DNA of 64,000 nucleotides from assembly GCA_031835245.1 (NCBI GenBank), contig JAVKOQ010000208.1:28051-92050 (forward strand), read 5' to 3'. Shown one piece after another: positions 1 through 15,378 of this stretch; positions within the stretch are counted from its first letter, which is position 1; every line of letters begins with the position of its first letter. A model generated the notes under the pieces. That model was given only the letters and a program-made list of their open reading frames with translations, did not search any database and was not told where the DNA came from. The DNA comes from Balamuthia mandrillaris. Its lineage: Eukaryota > Discosea > Longamoebia > Balamuthiidae. Both the position numbers and the translations under genes were made by a program.

Positions 1-27
1 CGGTTTCAAATAAATGAAATAAAACAG

Positions 28-726
28 GAAATCTTGAAGCAATACCATGGCGCTATCATGACGTTGGCCTTTGGCGTTCTGCTTACCTTTGGCGTATTTG
101 TGGCGCGCTACCACCGCCCCGCCTGGTATTGGTTCTTCCTGCATGCCTTCACCCAGTTGATGGCCTTGATTCTGGCCATCAGCGGCCTAGCCGTGATCGT
201 AGCCACGGTGCAGAACCATGGCTCTGGCAATCACTTTGACAACGTGCATGCCCGCTTCGGACTGGCCACGTTGCTGATGACCTGCCTGGTGGTGCCGGCC
301 TTGGGTCTGTGGGCTCATATTTGGAGGGATCCTACCCGCAAGTCTCCTCGTGTCTTTCCCAATCGCTTCCATTGTACGTTTGATTTTTTCATGGTGTCGA
401 CATCGTTTTGCGTTCTGTTTTTTGTCTGCATGTTCACTCATGGCCATATTCATCAAACACAAGATTGGCTTGGCAGGCTCACATGGGTGATGGGACTGGT
501 GGCGGTGTTTTTGGGATTGCACCAAATCGGAGCCAACACGCCGTTCTTTGTCCTCTTTGGGGTGTTCATCGGAGCGGCGGTCTTGCTGGCCCTCTTCGTG
601 GAGCTCATTTACCTTATGGATCGTTTTGGGCTGTTCAACAAGTACAAGAGCAAAGGAAAGGTCCAAATGGAGGAGACGAGACCCATCCTGCAACACTCTG
701 AAGGAGCTGCTGACGACTCCATTTAA
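28..726 (+). CDS. Cytochrome b561-like membrane protein, 3' terminal exon (partial)
   Basis: The reading frame is open from an intron acceptor (AAAACAG at 21-27) to the stop at 726, so this is the last exon of a gene that starts left of the window; there is no ATG at the frame's beginning. The first residues EILKQYHGAIM are followed by about five hydrophobic helices. Histidines sit where cytochrome b561 heme ligands are expected (HG at the start of helix 1, LHAF in helix 2, VHARFG in helix 3). Such proteins move electrons across membranes and are often fused behind a DOMON domain, which could lie upstream. The tail after about residue 205 is short, charged and cytosolic-looking. The family call rests on helix spacing and histidines, so it is moderately sure. 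A ferric-reductase-like relative is the main alternative. Confidence 0.6.
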   Translation, partial: EILKQYHGAIMTLAFGVLLTFGVFVARYHRPAWYWFFLHAFTQLMALILAISGLAVIVATVQNHGSGNHFDNVHARFGLATLLMTCLVVPALGLWAHIWRDPTRKSPRVFPNRFHCTFDFFMVSTSFCVLFFVCMFTHGHIHQTQDWLGRLTWVMGLVAVFLGLHQIGANTPFFVLFGVFIGAAVLLALFVELIYLMDRFGLFNKYKSKGKVQMEETRPILQHSEGAADDSI

Positions 727-1158
727 CGATGCAGAAAGAAAAAATAAAAAATAAAAATAAAATGAAAAAAAAATTGTAACGGTGATCGTGTCACCATGTG
801 GTAAGAGGAATGTGTGTTTGCAAACATTCTCAGTCTGTGTTTGTGTGTGAGCATCGTCTCTCCCCTGTTCTTCCTTTCTCTTCCGGTGAGGATTGCGTTC
901 CTCTCCATTCTTGTCGACAAGTATCACAAAAAATGCAAAAAATGTTTCCGTGCTCTTATCTACGCTCCTGTCCTGGCTCATCTCCATCTAGTTACTCAGC
1001 GCAACAAAGGAACCGCACCCGACAGGTTCGATGACGCGGCGGAACGGAGGAACCTTGGACAAAAGTTGCTGGGGATCCTTGTGCAGCCTCTTTATTTATG
1101 TCGACAAAAACACATTCAAAAAAAAAAAAAAAGATCAGCGAGAAGGAAGGAGCTCGAG
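727..1158. other. Intergenic spacer, no gene seen
   Basis: This holds the 3' region of the b561 gene and the 5' region of the transportin gene. It contains A-rich runs near 740-775 and 1117-1131 and a TG-rich patch near 810-850. Small open frames here lack coding character. Confidence 0.5.
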
Positions 1159-5642
<4,484 letters not shown>

Positions 5643-5730
5643 AACATTTAGGCTACAGTTGAATTGAAACAGTTGCGTTCAGCTCTATAGTTGCTTTTTT
5701 CTTTCTTTCTTTTCTTTTTTAACTTCTACA

Positions 5731-6654
5731 TTAATAACTAGTATCGACAAGTATTTCTACACTTATTTTCCTTATCTCAATTTCAGCTGCGTCTTTGCCC
5801 CTGAACTCCACTTCAGTGGCGCGCCACCCCTCGCCGGTAGCAAAGGAGTATGGAACGTAGGGAAAGGGCAGCCCCACGGGTGGCACATCAAATGTCATCC
5901 GCTTCCACTCACTTGTGGGCTTGATGAAATCGAGAAACGTGTACTGAGACAAGGTGAAGTCCCACATGCGTGCGGTCCAAACTTGAGACCCAGGGCTGTC
6001 AGCCAACTGGCGAGCCTCGAAGCTGACTTGGAAACCGACGGCCCAGCTGGGTTTGAGCTCCAGAGGATACTTGAAAAGAAAAGAGGAGCGGTGGCCGAGG
6101 TTTCGTGGCGTCAACACGAAGGTGTCATCTCCAACGTATTCCGACTGCCCTCGTCGAGCTTGCATCTCCACGAGCTCCAGGCGGCGCAAGGTTTTGGAAG
6201 GATCAAAGGCAACGAGGTGTGGCTTCACATCCACGGCGGAGCACCTCTCCTCGTTAGCGGCAGCACAGGGCATAGGTTCTGGCAGCCCTGCGAAGCAACG
6301 CCGCAGAAATCCACACTCCTCGACCACTGCCTGGCACAGGTAATGGCATGGCAGCAACGGTTCATCACCGTTGGTGCAGGCAGGACATCCTTGAGAGCAG
6401 AACAGTCTTGCCGCTGCGACGTAACAGGCAAAGCTCCTAGTGTCACACACAAACCCGACGCTTTCGTTTACGCCGCGGTGAGCTCTGGCACAACAAGGTT
6501 TTTCGTAGTTTTCTGTACATGTTTCTGGCTCTCGGACGCGATAGTTTGGCGGAAAGGCGCAGACGCCCTCCTCCCCGGGAGGCAGAGCGCAGGATTGGCC
6601 CCGAGTTCCAACGAGCAACATGGAGAGCACAAAGCAAAAACACGGTATGTTCAT
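5731..6654 (-). CDS. Secreted Frizzled-CRD-like cysteine-rich protein
   Basis: A single-exon minus-strand frame encodes 307 aa. I start at the ATG at 6654 because it opens a clean signal peptide (MNIPCFCFVLSMLLVG); the frame is open further upstream without sequence support. Residues 20-130 carry about 13 cysteines in a Frizzled/folate-receptor-like pattern, including ACYVAAARLFCSQGCPAC and CHYLCQAVVEECGFLRRC. After that comes a roughly 170-residue domain rich in aromatic residues (WDFTLSQYTFLDF, WKRMTFDVP) that looks like a beta-sandwich. There is no membrane anchor. It likely binds a lipid or a glycan outside the cell; that is inference. A second gene of similar layout lies at 13396-14711. 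It is divergently placed with the large 7TM gene starting at 6908. Confidence 0.7.
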   Translation of the reverse strand: MNIPCFCFVLSMLLVGTRGQSCALPPGEEGVCAFPPNYRVREPETCTENYEKPCCARAHRGVNESVGFVCDTRSFACYVAAARLFCSQGCPACTNGDEPLLPCHYLCQAVVEECGFLRRCFAGLPEPMPCAAANEERCSAVDVKPHLVAFDPSKTLRRLELVEMQARRGQSEYVGDDTFVLTPRNLGHRSSFLFKYPLELKPSWAVGFQVSFEARQLADSPGSQVWTARMWDFTLSQYTFLDFIKPTSEWKRMTFDVPPVGLPFPYVPYSFATGEGWRATEVEFRGKDAAEIEIRKISVEILVDTSY

Positions 6655-6907
6655 CTTTTGCAACAACGTTTGTCCCACGACGTTGCAAGCTTTCAGCCCC
6701 CCCCGAAAGATTCGCTTTGTTTGTAAATCTTTGTTGTTTGTCTTGCTTGTCTTGTTTGCTGAAAAATAGAAAAGCGTTACAGAAAACAGCATGGTTTGCT
6801 GTTTTTGGTAAGTTCATTGAATGGACACGCTTATTGATGTTATGCCGAACATCCATCATTCTGAAGTTTTCTTTCCGAAATATCAATCAAGTGCAACGAA
6901 ACGAACG

Positions 6908-9900
6908 ATGACGCCTTTGACTACGCTGCTCTGCACCGCCGCTGTGCTTGCTTTTGTACTTTGCCTGTGCATTATTACCACCGAAGCAAATGACCCTTCT
7001 TGCCACTGGAAGGTCCGTCATTTCATACCACCATTGTTTTTTTTTTTCATTCTTTTTTTGTACTTGTTGTTTCTTTCCTTTTCTTCTTTTTCTTTTCTTT
7101 TTTTCTTTTTTCTTTTCTTTTTTTCTTTTCTTTTTCTCTTTGTTTTAAAGTTTTATTGATGCAAATAATATTTGGCAGAAACGCCAAGCCACCACCTCTG
7201 CCGGCGCTCTGGCCGCCTTGACCTTTGAATTCGATTGGGCGGAGGAGGTGTACCTCTTGGAAAGCAAGGACGACTGCCCGAGCTTCACCTGTCAGGAGGA
7301 GGACCCTCCGGGCTCGCCCTCCACCGGGTGCTGGTGCGACTACAGCCAAAAGGGCGACCGCTGCGGCTCCCCGGTTGGTGGCGACTGCCTCTGCCTGGAG
7401 AGGGACTGGTGCAGCGATGACGGGGAGTGGGAGCGGCTTTTGCTGGGCGAGACCACACACCACGGCGTCCTCACCCACCAAGAGACCAAGTTCTATCGCT
7501 TTGTGGTGCCGAACAAGTGCGCCACGGTGAAGGTGTCGCTCCTGGCTCGGTCCGGTTGGCCCGAGTTTTCTATCACACGAACTCCATCTCCCTCCTCGGC
7601 CTGGCGGCTGGACAAGCCCTTCCAAAATACGTTTTTCTTGTGCCCGTCGAACATTGCTTCCCTCCAAGTAGGAACCTGGTTCGTGGCGGTTCGCAACAAA
7701 GAGGTGGGTCCGGCTGAGTACACTTTGTCTGTGGAAGAAATAGGTACGCTTTCTTCTACACTCCTATTAGCCTCTTCCTCTCTGCTATTCAATTTTTTGT
7801 AACTCATTGACTTGTTCTTCTTGTTCTTCTTCTTCTTGTTCTTCTTGTTCTTCTTCTTCTTCTTCTTCTCCTTTAGATCCGCCACGTCCCAGACTAGAAG
7901 CTTGTCCTACTCCTGTATTTCCTTCTACCTGGAACAAGCTTTGGCCCGGATGTACCCGAGTGCTTAGTAACGGAGCTGGTCTTCTCCGCACGTTGGAGTA
8001 CGAAGTTCCGCGCGAACACTTGGGTTGTCCCACCTTCTTCTCCCTCTCCGTGTTTGACGGTGGCAACCCTGTCTTCGCCTGGATATCGTACAAGCAAGGC
8101 TCTCCCGATGTGGGACCCTACAACAGTAAACTGCCCTACACCAGTCCGCCATGGAATGCAGAGGAGGCTTTTCTCCTCTACGACGACCACCGCGTTGCGC
8201 TCTCCTTCTGCCCTGAGCAAACAGAGCACGTCACTGTGCACATCACTTTGTGGACAAGGTTTATGACCACTTCCATGAGTGTGACCGCTGAATCCGATCC
8301 TACCCGTTTTCGCACCATTCCAACTTCGGACCTTCAGTCCTTCTCGGGATTAGGCAAGTTGCTCGGCAGCTCTCATTTGTCCTGCCCGCAGCAAAACTAC
8401 TATTGCTATCAGAGCTATGTCGACCGAGGAGAGGAAGGTCGCTATGGTGTTTGCACGGCTTGGAATATTCGAGTGCCTCACGAGCACGGTTGGCTATGGC
8501 CTCTGCCTAGCATTCTATGGAAAGAGAATCCTTCCCACCGCGCTCTTAAGTATGCTTGGTTTTTTTTGTTTTACTTCTGCTTTTCTTCTCGGTGCTGATC
8601 GCGATATTTACGAAATAGGTTTGTGGAGTCAGTGACTTTGGCGGGACAGTACAGCGCGATGATTACGCTGAACTACACCAACTTGTCTACTGGAACGCAG
8701 TGGCAAACTGTGACCCTTTCTGAAGAGGAAGCCCTAAGGGACTGTTCCGTGAGCTTTGCTGCCTCTGGGCTGTCCAGATTGGTGAAGGCCTCCGGCGGTC
8801 CTTTGGATGTTCTTTCTGTGCCACTTTCCTCGTGCGAAGAGAAGGCTTTGAAGTGCGATCATTCCAGATTTCAACTCCTTTCTAACGAAGTCGCTTCAAT
8901 TTTGGACCAGATGAAACGTTCAACATCTTCGGATGAGATGGAAACGCTGCGCTTTAAGCTCGACACGGTGGCTTTCTCGGATGACTGGTTGGCCTGCTTC
9001 TCCTTCGCTGAGTCGCTTCTCTCCACTGGATCAAACCAAGTCTTTCGCAGTCAAAACTGTACTTTACCGAACTATATTGAAGCGTTTGACAACCATTTGG
9101 CCTTTTACCAACCCAACAACTCGGATGTGCTTCACTTCACCGAGGTACGAGACCAACTCCTTTCCGACCCTTGCTGCTACGAAGGCGAGGCTTGGTTTCA
9201 GTGCTGTCAGGAATCGCAACGACAGGTTACGGTGGATTTATTCTTCGCGCCTTCACCGGAGCAGATTGCTGGGACTTGCCACCACCCCGAATGCGCTCGC
9301 TCTTTCCTGGAAGACTTTGCTTCTGAACTTGCTTCGGATTCTGAAGCGAGCTTTGACAGTTGCGATTCCATTATGCGGTTTTTTCCGGACAGAGCCACCT
9401 TCACGACGGCCAGTTTCGACTTTTGGAGAAACTGTACTGCATATGCTTTTGGAGAGGACCTTCAAGGATTCCCATGTTCTCACGCCAGCGACTGTCCCGG
9501 CTCTGCTGCCTGCGCCAACGGTCATTGCTTAATATCGGCTGAATTAGCATTGAACCGCTTTCTGTCTTGTTTTTTGGACACCGTCAGCCCCTTTGTGCTG
9601 TACCATCTCCGCGATTTGCGTGGACTACCAGACCAAGTCACCACTGACCACCTCAAGGTCGCATACGCGACGCTGGATTGCGAACCTCCGGCTGAAGCGC
9701 AGACGCTTTGGCCTCTCATCGGAGGTGATTCAGAACCACTTGCTCTCCGCAACCGCTGGCGCTACCAGCAGAGCACGATGTTTGAGGAATCCTGTGAGGA
9801 TGACTGCACGGAGGAGTTTGCTTGTCTTTCACAGAGGTGCCGCCTTCCGCCCGTTTGTTCCTATACCCAAGCCTTTGGGGCAGGAGCCTGTCCACGTGAA

Positions 9901-12900
9901 TGGGTTGGTATCTTTCGGGATGTGCATGGCATTGCAAGAAAAGCTGAACTTTTTTCAACTGCATTCGTAGACTTTTGTTGCGGCTGATTCAGAGGCTTGT
10001 ATTGAGCAGGGATTTTGCAATTGGGATGCACAGAGGACAACTAACGAATCCTGCATGGAAGGCTTCGTTCAAAGCGAAAGCTTCTGTGCTGCTTGCGTGA
10101 ACGATCAGAGCGGCTGTGTTACCTTAGGCTTCAACGCAACGCAATGTAATGCATGGAGTTATGAAAGCGAGGAGCGTATATGTGTATTTGGTAATGGACG
10201 GTGGAAAACAGTAGAAAGTGCAGAGGTACCATTAAATTTTCCCTTTAGTTCTCTTTCTCTATATTTATCGTTTCTGTGATGATATCATACTCAACTGTGT
10301 GGCGCAGGACTGTTTCTGGTGCGATGAGTATTGTTGGGACAGCTCGACTGGTCAATCTAGGGAATGCCGAGACCAAGCGGAATGCGAAGCTAATTCTGGC
10401 CGATGTTTGGACGAGCAAGTCTTCCAAGACCACAGCGGAGTCTGTATCAATACCAATTTACCTCCGTACTTCAGCTCTGCCTGTTCATCAACCATTCCTG
10501 TGGGTCTACGCAACGCTGCTCAAGTAGAGCTTCGGTATACCCCTTATGGTTGCATCGTGGAGCCTGCATCTGGTGGAAGCTTGTCGTCCTCCCAATGTCT
10601 TAGCAGGTATGTTGCTAATGTTGTCCAATTTATGTATTTATTTTTTTGTTTGACTTGTGCAATTTCAATCTGCAGTTTTGAAGAATACGGTTACCAATAT
10701 CTTGCACGACAACACTCCGCAGAAACATGTTCACAAATCGGACATGTATGCGAGGAAGTTAGTAACACGTATGCACTCTTCAACCGTGGACCTCCTCTCG
10801 GAGAATCTAACAAGATTCTAACGGGAAAGGTTTGTGCACCTCCTTCTTGTGGCTTCAACCTTTAGCCTAACTCTCATCTGGAAAATAGAATGAGGAAGAA
10901 TGCAATTGCAGTAACGGGAACTACCGCCCATGGTTTGTATGGAAAGCAGGAAAATGGCTCGAAGGAAACATTATTCAACCAGTTTGGCTGGAAAAGAAGT
11001 TTTTTTTGAACACTTGGACGACCTCGTTCGACTACAGCGCGCTGGAGCAAGACATTTCCGATGCCGCTCGTTTGCTCTACTCTCTGCAGCAACAAACAGA
11101 ATCACGCTGCAAGTACTCCAAACGATTGCGAGCGCTGAAAGCCATCACTTGTGATTGTACTGACAACCGCACCGACGAAGAGCAATGCTTTGGTGAAGAG
11201 GAGGCTCCGAATGCAATTAGCAGAGTTTGTCAAGGCATAGAACAAGTTGTTCCGGTTAGTATTTTTCTAAATTAGTGTCTCACGTTTTCTTTACTAACAT
11301 ACATACAACCGCTCGTTGCTTGTTAGAGTCCACCTCATACAGTCAGAGTGGCGATAGATTCAGTTGAAAAGGCAGGCCATTGTGTCGACCTTGAAACGTT
11401 TGACGTCTCCGCCTCGGTCTTCCGCAAGGTGCCCAAACGAAAGCTTTCTTCTGCTTTCACCCACTTTGAAAGAGATGTGCAAGAGTGGAACTCTGTCTTC
11501 AACCAAAAAGGGGGCATCGTTGGACGGCTCGTGGGTGATGGCATGAAGATCGTTTGGAAAGATGCTTTGATTCGACACTTTACTCTCTGTTTTGAGCTTC
11601 GCCAGGATATACTTCTCTCCACCGACGAAAAGTTTGCAGAGCCCGACCTAGGAATTGTACGCGACGGCAAGGTCCTTGCGCTTGGTCTACACCAAGTGAA
11701 ACATACTGGAAATGAGCTGTGCGCAACGGTTCAGGCCGCTTCTCTTGAGGGCACGTTCAATGGGACATATTACCCGCTCTTTAGGATTTCCGACTGGGAG
11801 GATGAAGATGATTCGTTCTCGCTCTCCAGCGGTGAGAAGGCTGTGCTGTACTTCGCGGCCACAAGCTATCTCGTGTTGCTGAGCGTTGCTATTTTCAGTT
11901 CAATTTTATTCTTCTGTGTTCACCGAGATAGTGTTGCGTTCATTCACGCAACTCCCGTTTTCTTGGTTATGTTTGCTTGCTGTAAGTTTTTTTATAACTC
12001 GTTTATGTTCTTCTTTTTCAGTTTTTACTAATCCCTTTCTCTCTGTAGTAAGGAGTATTTATTTCTTTGTTCTCGCGGCTGAAGTAAACGTAGACGACAC
12101 CCTCTCGTTTTTCCTCGCTGAAATACCCATTTTGCTCTTTTTCGCTGCTTTGACCGTTGTAATCACAACCCTAGCGTACGTTTCTTCCCTCCCTTTCCTT
12201 CAGTGCGTTTGCTTATCGCCTCTTGTACTTATTTTTTTGATACATCAAAAAGGGTTATTCTGGCAAGAGCTAGATATGCCAGGGCTTATATACTTCGCTT
12301 TATCAAGCTGGTGTGGAGTGCAGCCAACCTTGTTCTCCTCGGGGTTTTGATTTTCTTTGTAATCTTGTATGAAACTCTGCCCCTCAACACCGAATCAACC
12401 TGCGGAGGAAGAGAGGAAGACAACCTAGACGATACTCAACCACGAGACGTGGTAAACATAGTGTACAAAGTGTTGCTGGCCGCCATAGCTTTGACCATTG
12501 GCGCTCTGTTCCTGATATTTGGTGGCAGGATTTACCACCGTCTCCGAGTCCTGAAAAAGAAGGCCAAGCGAAGAGGTGAACGTCGGGGCACTAAGGTCCG
12601 TTAAAAAGCTCTTTCATTTTCTTGCAACTCTCATTCTTGTTGTAATTTTGCTCACATCGCACCTTACAGTTATTTGTAGTGTCTCTTGGAGCCTCGATTT
12701 GCTTCTTACTGCAGTCAATACTTTTGCTTACGTTGGCTCTTGTGGACTGGCGCAATGTTGTCTTTGGTGCCCTCATTCTTTTGGTCGTGGAAGTCGTTCC
12801 CTCACTTACCATCTTGCTCCTCTTGGCTTTGCCACGGAAGGGCCAACACAGCAGCGACAGCGATAAGAGCTCAAAGTCTACTTCAGGAAGTGAGCCTACG

Positions 12901-12981
12901 CGCACCTCCTCAGGTGTCAATTTGGCCACGACCTCAACGGACAGCCAAACGGATAGCACTGATACGAATAGTTCTGTATAA
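6908..12981 (+). CDS. Large cysteine-rich surface protein with TOM1/THH1-like 7TM end
   Basis: Twelve exons give 1706 aa: 6908-7012, 7179-7743, 7877-8549, 8619-9907, 9993-10225, 10308-10606, 10676-10829, 10889-11254, 11327-11981, 12049-12175, 12253-12595, 12670-12981. The chosen ATG at 6908 opens a signal peptide (TLLCTAAVLAFVLCLC); an in-frame ATG at 6821 does not. Residues 36 to about 1390 are extracellular, with cysteine-rich clusters (GCWCDY, CLCLERDWC) and a beta-rich stretch near 120-220 resembling PPC domains. Residues about 1400-1670 hold seven hydrophobic helices. The last ones read YKVLLAAIALTIG, FGGRIYHRLR and WRNVVFGALILLVVEVVPSL, like the Tobamovirus-multiplication-1 (TOM1/THH1/TOM3) domain of plants and protists. 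The tail is Ser/Thr-rich. The ligand is unknown. The receptor role is inferred from architecture. Confidence 0.72.
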
Positions 12982-13395
12982 TAAACAAAAACTTAATGTA
13001 TTTATCATTCTTAAACTATGGCCACAGAAGGACGAAGAAAAAAAGGCAAAGCGCTTAAAACAGCTGAGCAAAAATCTGGATGAGCTTGCCACTGCTGGCA
13101 TCCGCATAAACTCGATGCTGTTTGATGAGAAAAAAAAATGGCGTAGCGTAATGCATTTCATCGAAAGGGCACCTGTCGCGGATAAGGTGTTGGCGGCCAA
13201 TGAATTGTTTATCCAAACAAGAAATTATGTCGACGAAGATTTACTGTTTGTTTTCTTTTAAATGACATACCGATTGAGTGACGATCGGTCCATTGAAGAC
13301 TGACAAACCTGGACAAGGGCGTCCCTCGATATGTGTTATGCAAACCAATGGTTACTTGCATCACGAAGCTTTTCTTCATCACCGTTGAGCAAAAA
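12982..13395. other. Spacer with a possible orphan coding stretch (13036-13261)
   Basis: Downstream of an AG at about 13034 the plus strand is open to 13261. It reads as a charged, amphipathic helix-like peptide (KRLKQLSKNLDELATAG, KKKWRSVMHFIERAP). It has no good start codon and no obvious partner exon. It could be an alternative last exon of the upstream 7TM gene, a small gene of its own, or chance. The rest, up to 13395, is the 5' region of the next gene. Confidence 0.25.
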
Positions 13396-14711
13396 ATGAT
13401 GACTCTGGGACGCCTGTTCGTTTTTCTTGCGTTCGGCGTGCTCGCTTTTGGGTGTGTGGCTCCACCTACTTCGCGGGTTTGTCGCCTGCCCCTCCACCCC
13501 ATCGCTGCTTCCTCCCTTGATGCTTGTGAAACGGCAAACAGTCCCAACACTCTGAGACTGCAACTCTTGCGCGACATCCCTGAAGGTAACACTTGTGGAT
13601 CTCTGGCCTTCTCCTCCTGTCTGGAAGCATTGGTATCTTTAGGCTGTGCTCGCTCATGCCCCAGATGTATCCACAACGACACGGCTGAGGTACTCCTCTC
13701 ACCCTGTGGCTGGACTTGTCAGGCAGTAGATGAGCAGTGCGCTGAATACCTCTCTTGTCTTGGCGTTGAAAGCTTCGAACCATTTTGTGCGTCTCAAGGT
13801 AAATAGCAAACCTTTCTTTTCATCTTGTCCAAAGGCAACCATGCTGACCATAAGCCAAAAGAGGATACAGAACAAGGAAAGTGTACCGCTTACGCCATAA
13901 ATGACGCTGCATTGTTCGGCTCTCCTTACGACGAAGACTATTCTTTGTTTTTCCCTTCCCGAATGAAAGCGCTTAGGGGCACAGCTGAAGGGACACACGG
14001 AATACTGGCAGAGTGGCCCTATGGCGTGCCGGTTGCAGAACAAACAGTATGATATCCTGTGCTGTCAGTACAAAAGCATTTTACTGACTTTGTTATGCGC
14101 AGGTTCGTTTGGGGCCAGATGATTCCGACGAGCATGCTTCTGTCTTTAAGTTTTTCCTTCCTGACTGGGTTGATGCAGAGGATATCGAATATATGCAGTT
14201 GATGATATACGCTCTTGTCAACAGCAGAACTGAGCAGTTGTGGAGGCTTAAGGTAGGACAGTTTTCAAACGGTATGAACCCTTCAGGTTTCCTTCTGTCG
14301 ATTCCTTCCCTTCATCCCGCTTTGCTTTCTAACCTAGAGGATTTCAAGGACACCATTGGATAAACATTGGAACAAATAATGTTTGGAGAGCAACTGGGAA
14401 ATGGGGATTATGGATAACCGATGTTACTTCAACCGGTGCGTGCCCATCACGGTTTTTTTCTGCCTGACTTCCTTTCTCATTGCATCTCCACTCGGGATCC
14501 TTCTTCAGACTTCATCGACTCGAATCGTGTGATGTGGGTGAAAATAACGACTTCAATCAACAACCAACCGCAGCCTCGCAGCCAAGATGCCCTGGTAATA
14601 TCCACCATGGCGCTGCGGGTCCATTGGAAGGAAACTGTAATGAAGTTCAAGGACAAGGTTGCTGTCAGCCTCTCCTCTTTGGAGTCCTACCTCTCTTCTG
14701 TTATAGTGTAA
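13396..14711 (+). CDS. Second secreted Frizzled-CRD-like protein
   Basis: Five exons (13396-13798, 13835-14046, 14103-14271, 14340-14435, 14509-14711) give 360 aa. The start at 13396 opens a signal peptide (MMTLGRLFVFLAFGVLAFG). Residues 20-135 form a cysteine-rich domain with CARSCPRC and CGWTCQAVDEQCAEYLSC, the same pattern as the gene at 5731-6654. Residues 140-330 look like a beta-sandwich carbohydrate-binding-type domain ending in WGLWITDVTSTDFIDSN, RVMWVKITTS and DALVISTMALRV. The exon 3 donor at 14271 was preferred over one at 14252 because only it keeps this domain in frame. The extreme C-terminus after residue 335 is less sure: the last exon may splice onward (see 14712-15378). No membrane anchor is seen. 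Confidence 0.66.
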
Positions 14712-15378
14712 AAATGGGTTTCAGTCCCTCTATGTTTAGATTGTAAAGTTAATATCCTCTTCCTTCTGTTCCTATTAGCTCTTCTTTGTTATCTTGAGTT
14801 CGTTCTCTCGAGGGCAGCTTGCCGAGCCATATTCTTGTTCCTTTCAAGCTTCTTTCTTCATGTACTCATTGTGTTTATTGGGTTTTGCTGCGTACGTTAG
14901 CAAGTACTCTCCATTGTTTCCATCTTTTGCCCTGAGCGTCGCCAAGAGTCCTTATATCTTTTCTCTCTCTCCCTCTCTCTCTCTATTTCTCTCTCCTCTC
15001 TCCTCTCTCCTCTCTCCTCACTCAACTTCTTGAGTTATACGCGTATGGATCGAGGAGACTTTTCCATGATGCACGTAATGTTGCCAACACCCAACAAGTC
15101 AGCTTGACAATGTACGTAAGGTGCTCTCCTTCAACCTCCATGTTCAGTGTGGGCGGTGAGACAGCCAGTGATGACACATTTTCTTGGAGTGGGCGCCGTG
15201 CTCGACAACCAACCAAGTGGCACTGAGATAAGCAGCACCAGGTAAACTGGGAAGCAGCTGCTCAAAACGCTCTCTTGTTTCTTGCTTTTGTTTAAATGCG
15301 CTGTCCACTAAGTTAGAACTAACATAAACAAGAGAAAGTTTTATCGATAATAAAAATAAACACAAGAAAAGTTAAGTG
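14712..15378. other. Spacer with possible unassigned exons
   Basis: A CT-rich stretch (14960-15022) ends in an AG near 15031 and is followed by an open plus-strand segment to about 15225 (YAYGSRRLFHDARNV, QQVSLTMYVRCSPS, TFSWSGRR) with coding character. Another open segment near 14785-14900 is hydrophobic. They may be extra 3' exons of the CRD-like gene or a separate small gene. I could not join them in phase with confidence. Confidence 0.3.

Noticed and set aside
6821-6907. Upstream in-frame ATG for the large 7TM protein
   Set aside because: It would put 29 polar residues before the signal peptide; the ATG at 6908 gives a normal signal sequence.
14480-14746. Alternative cysteine-containing frame in the last exon of the second CRD-like gene
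   Set aside because: The other frame continues the beta-sandwich pattern (DFIDSN, RVMWVKITTS, STMALRV) in phase with the upstream exons.
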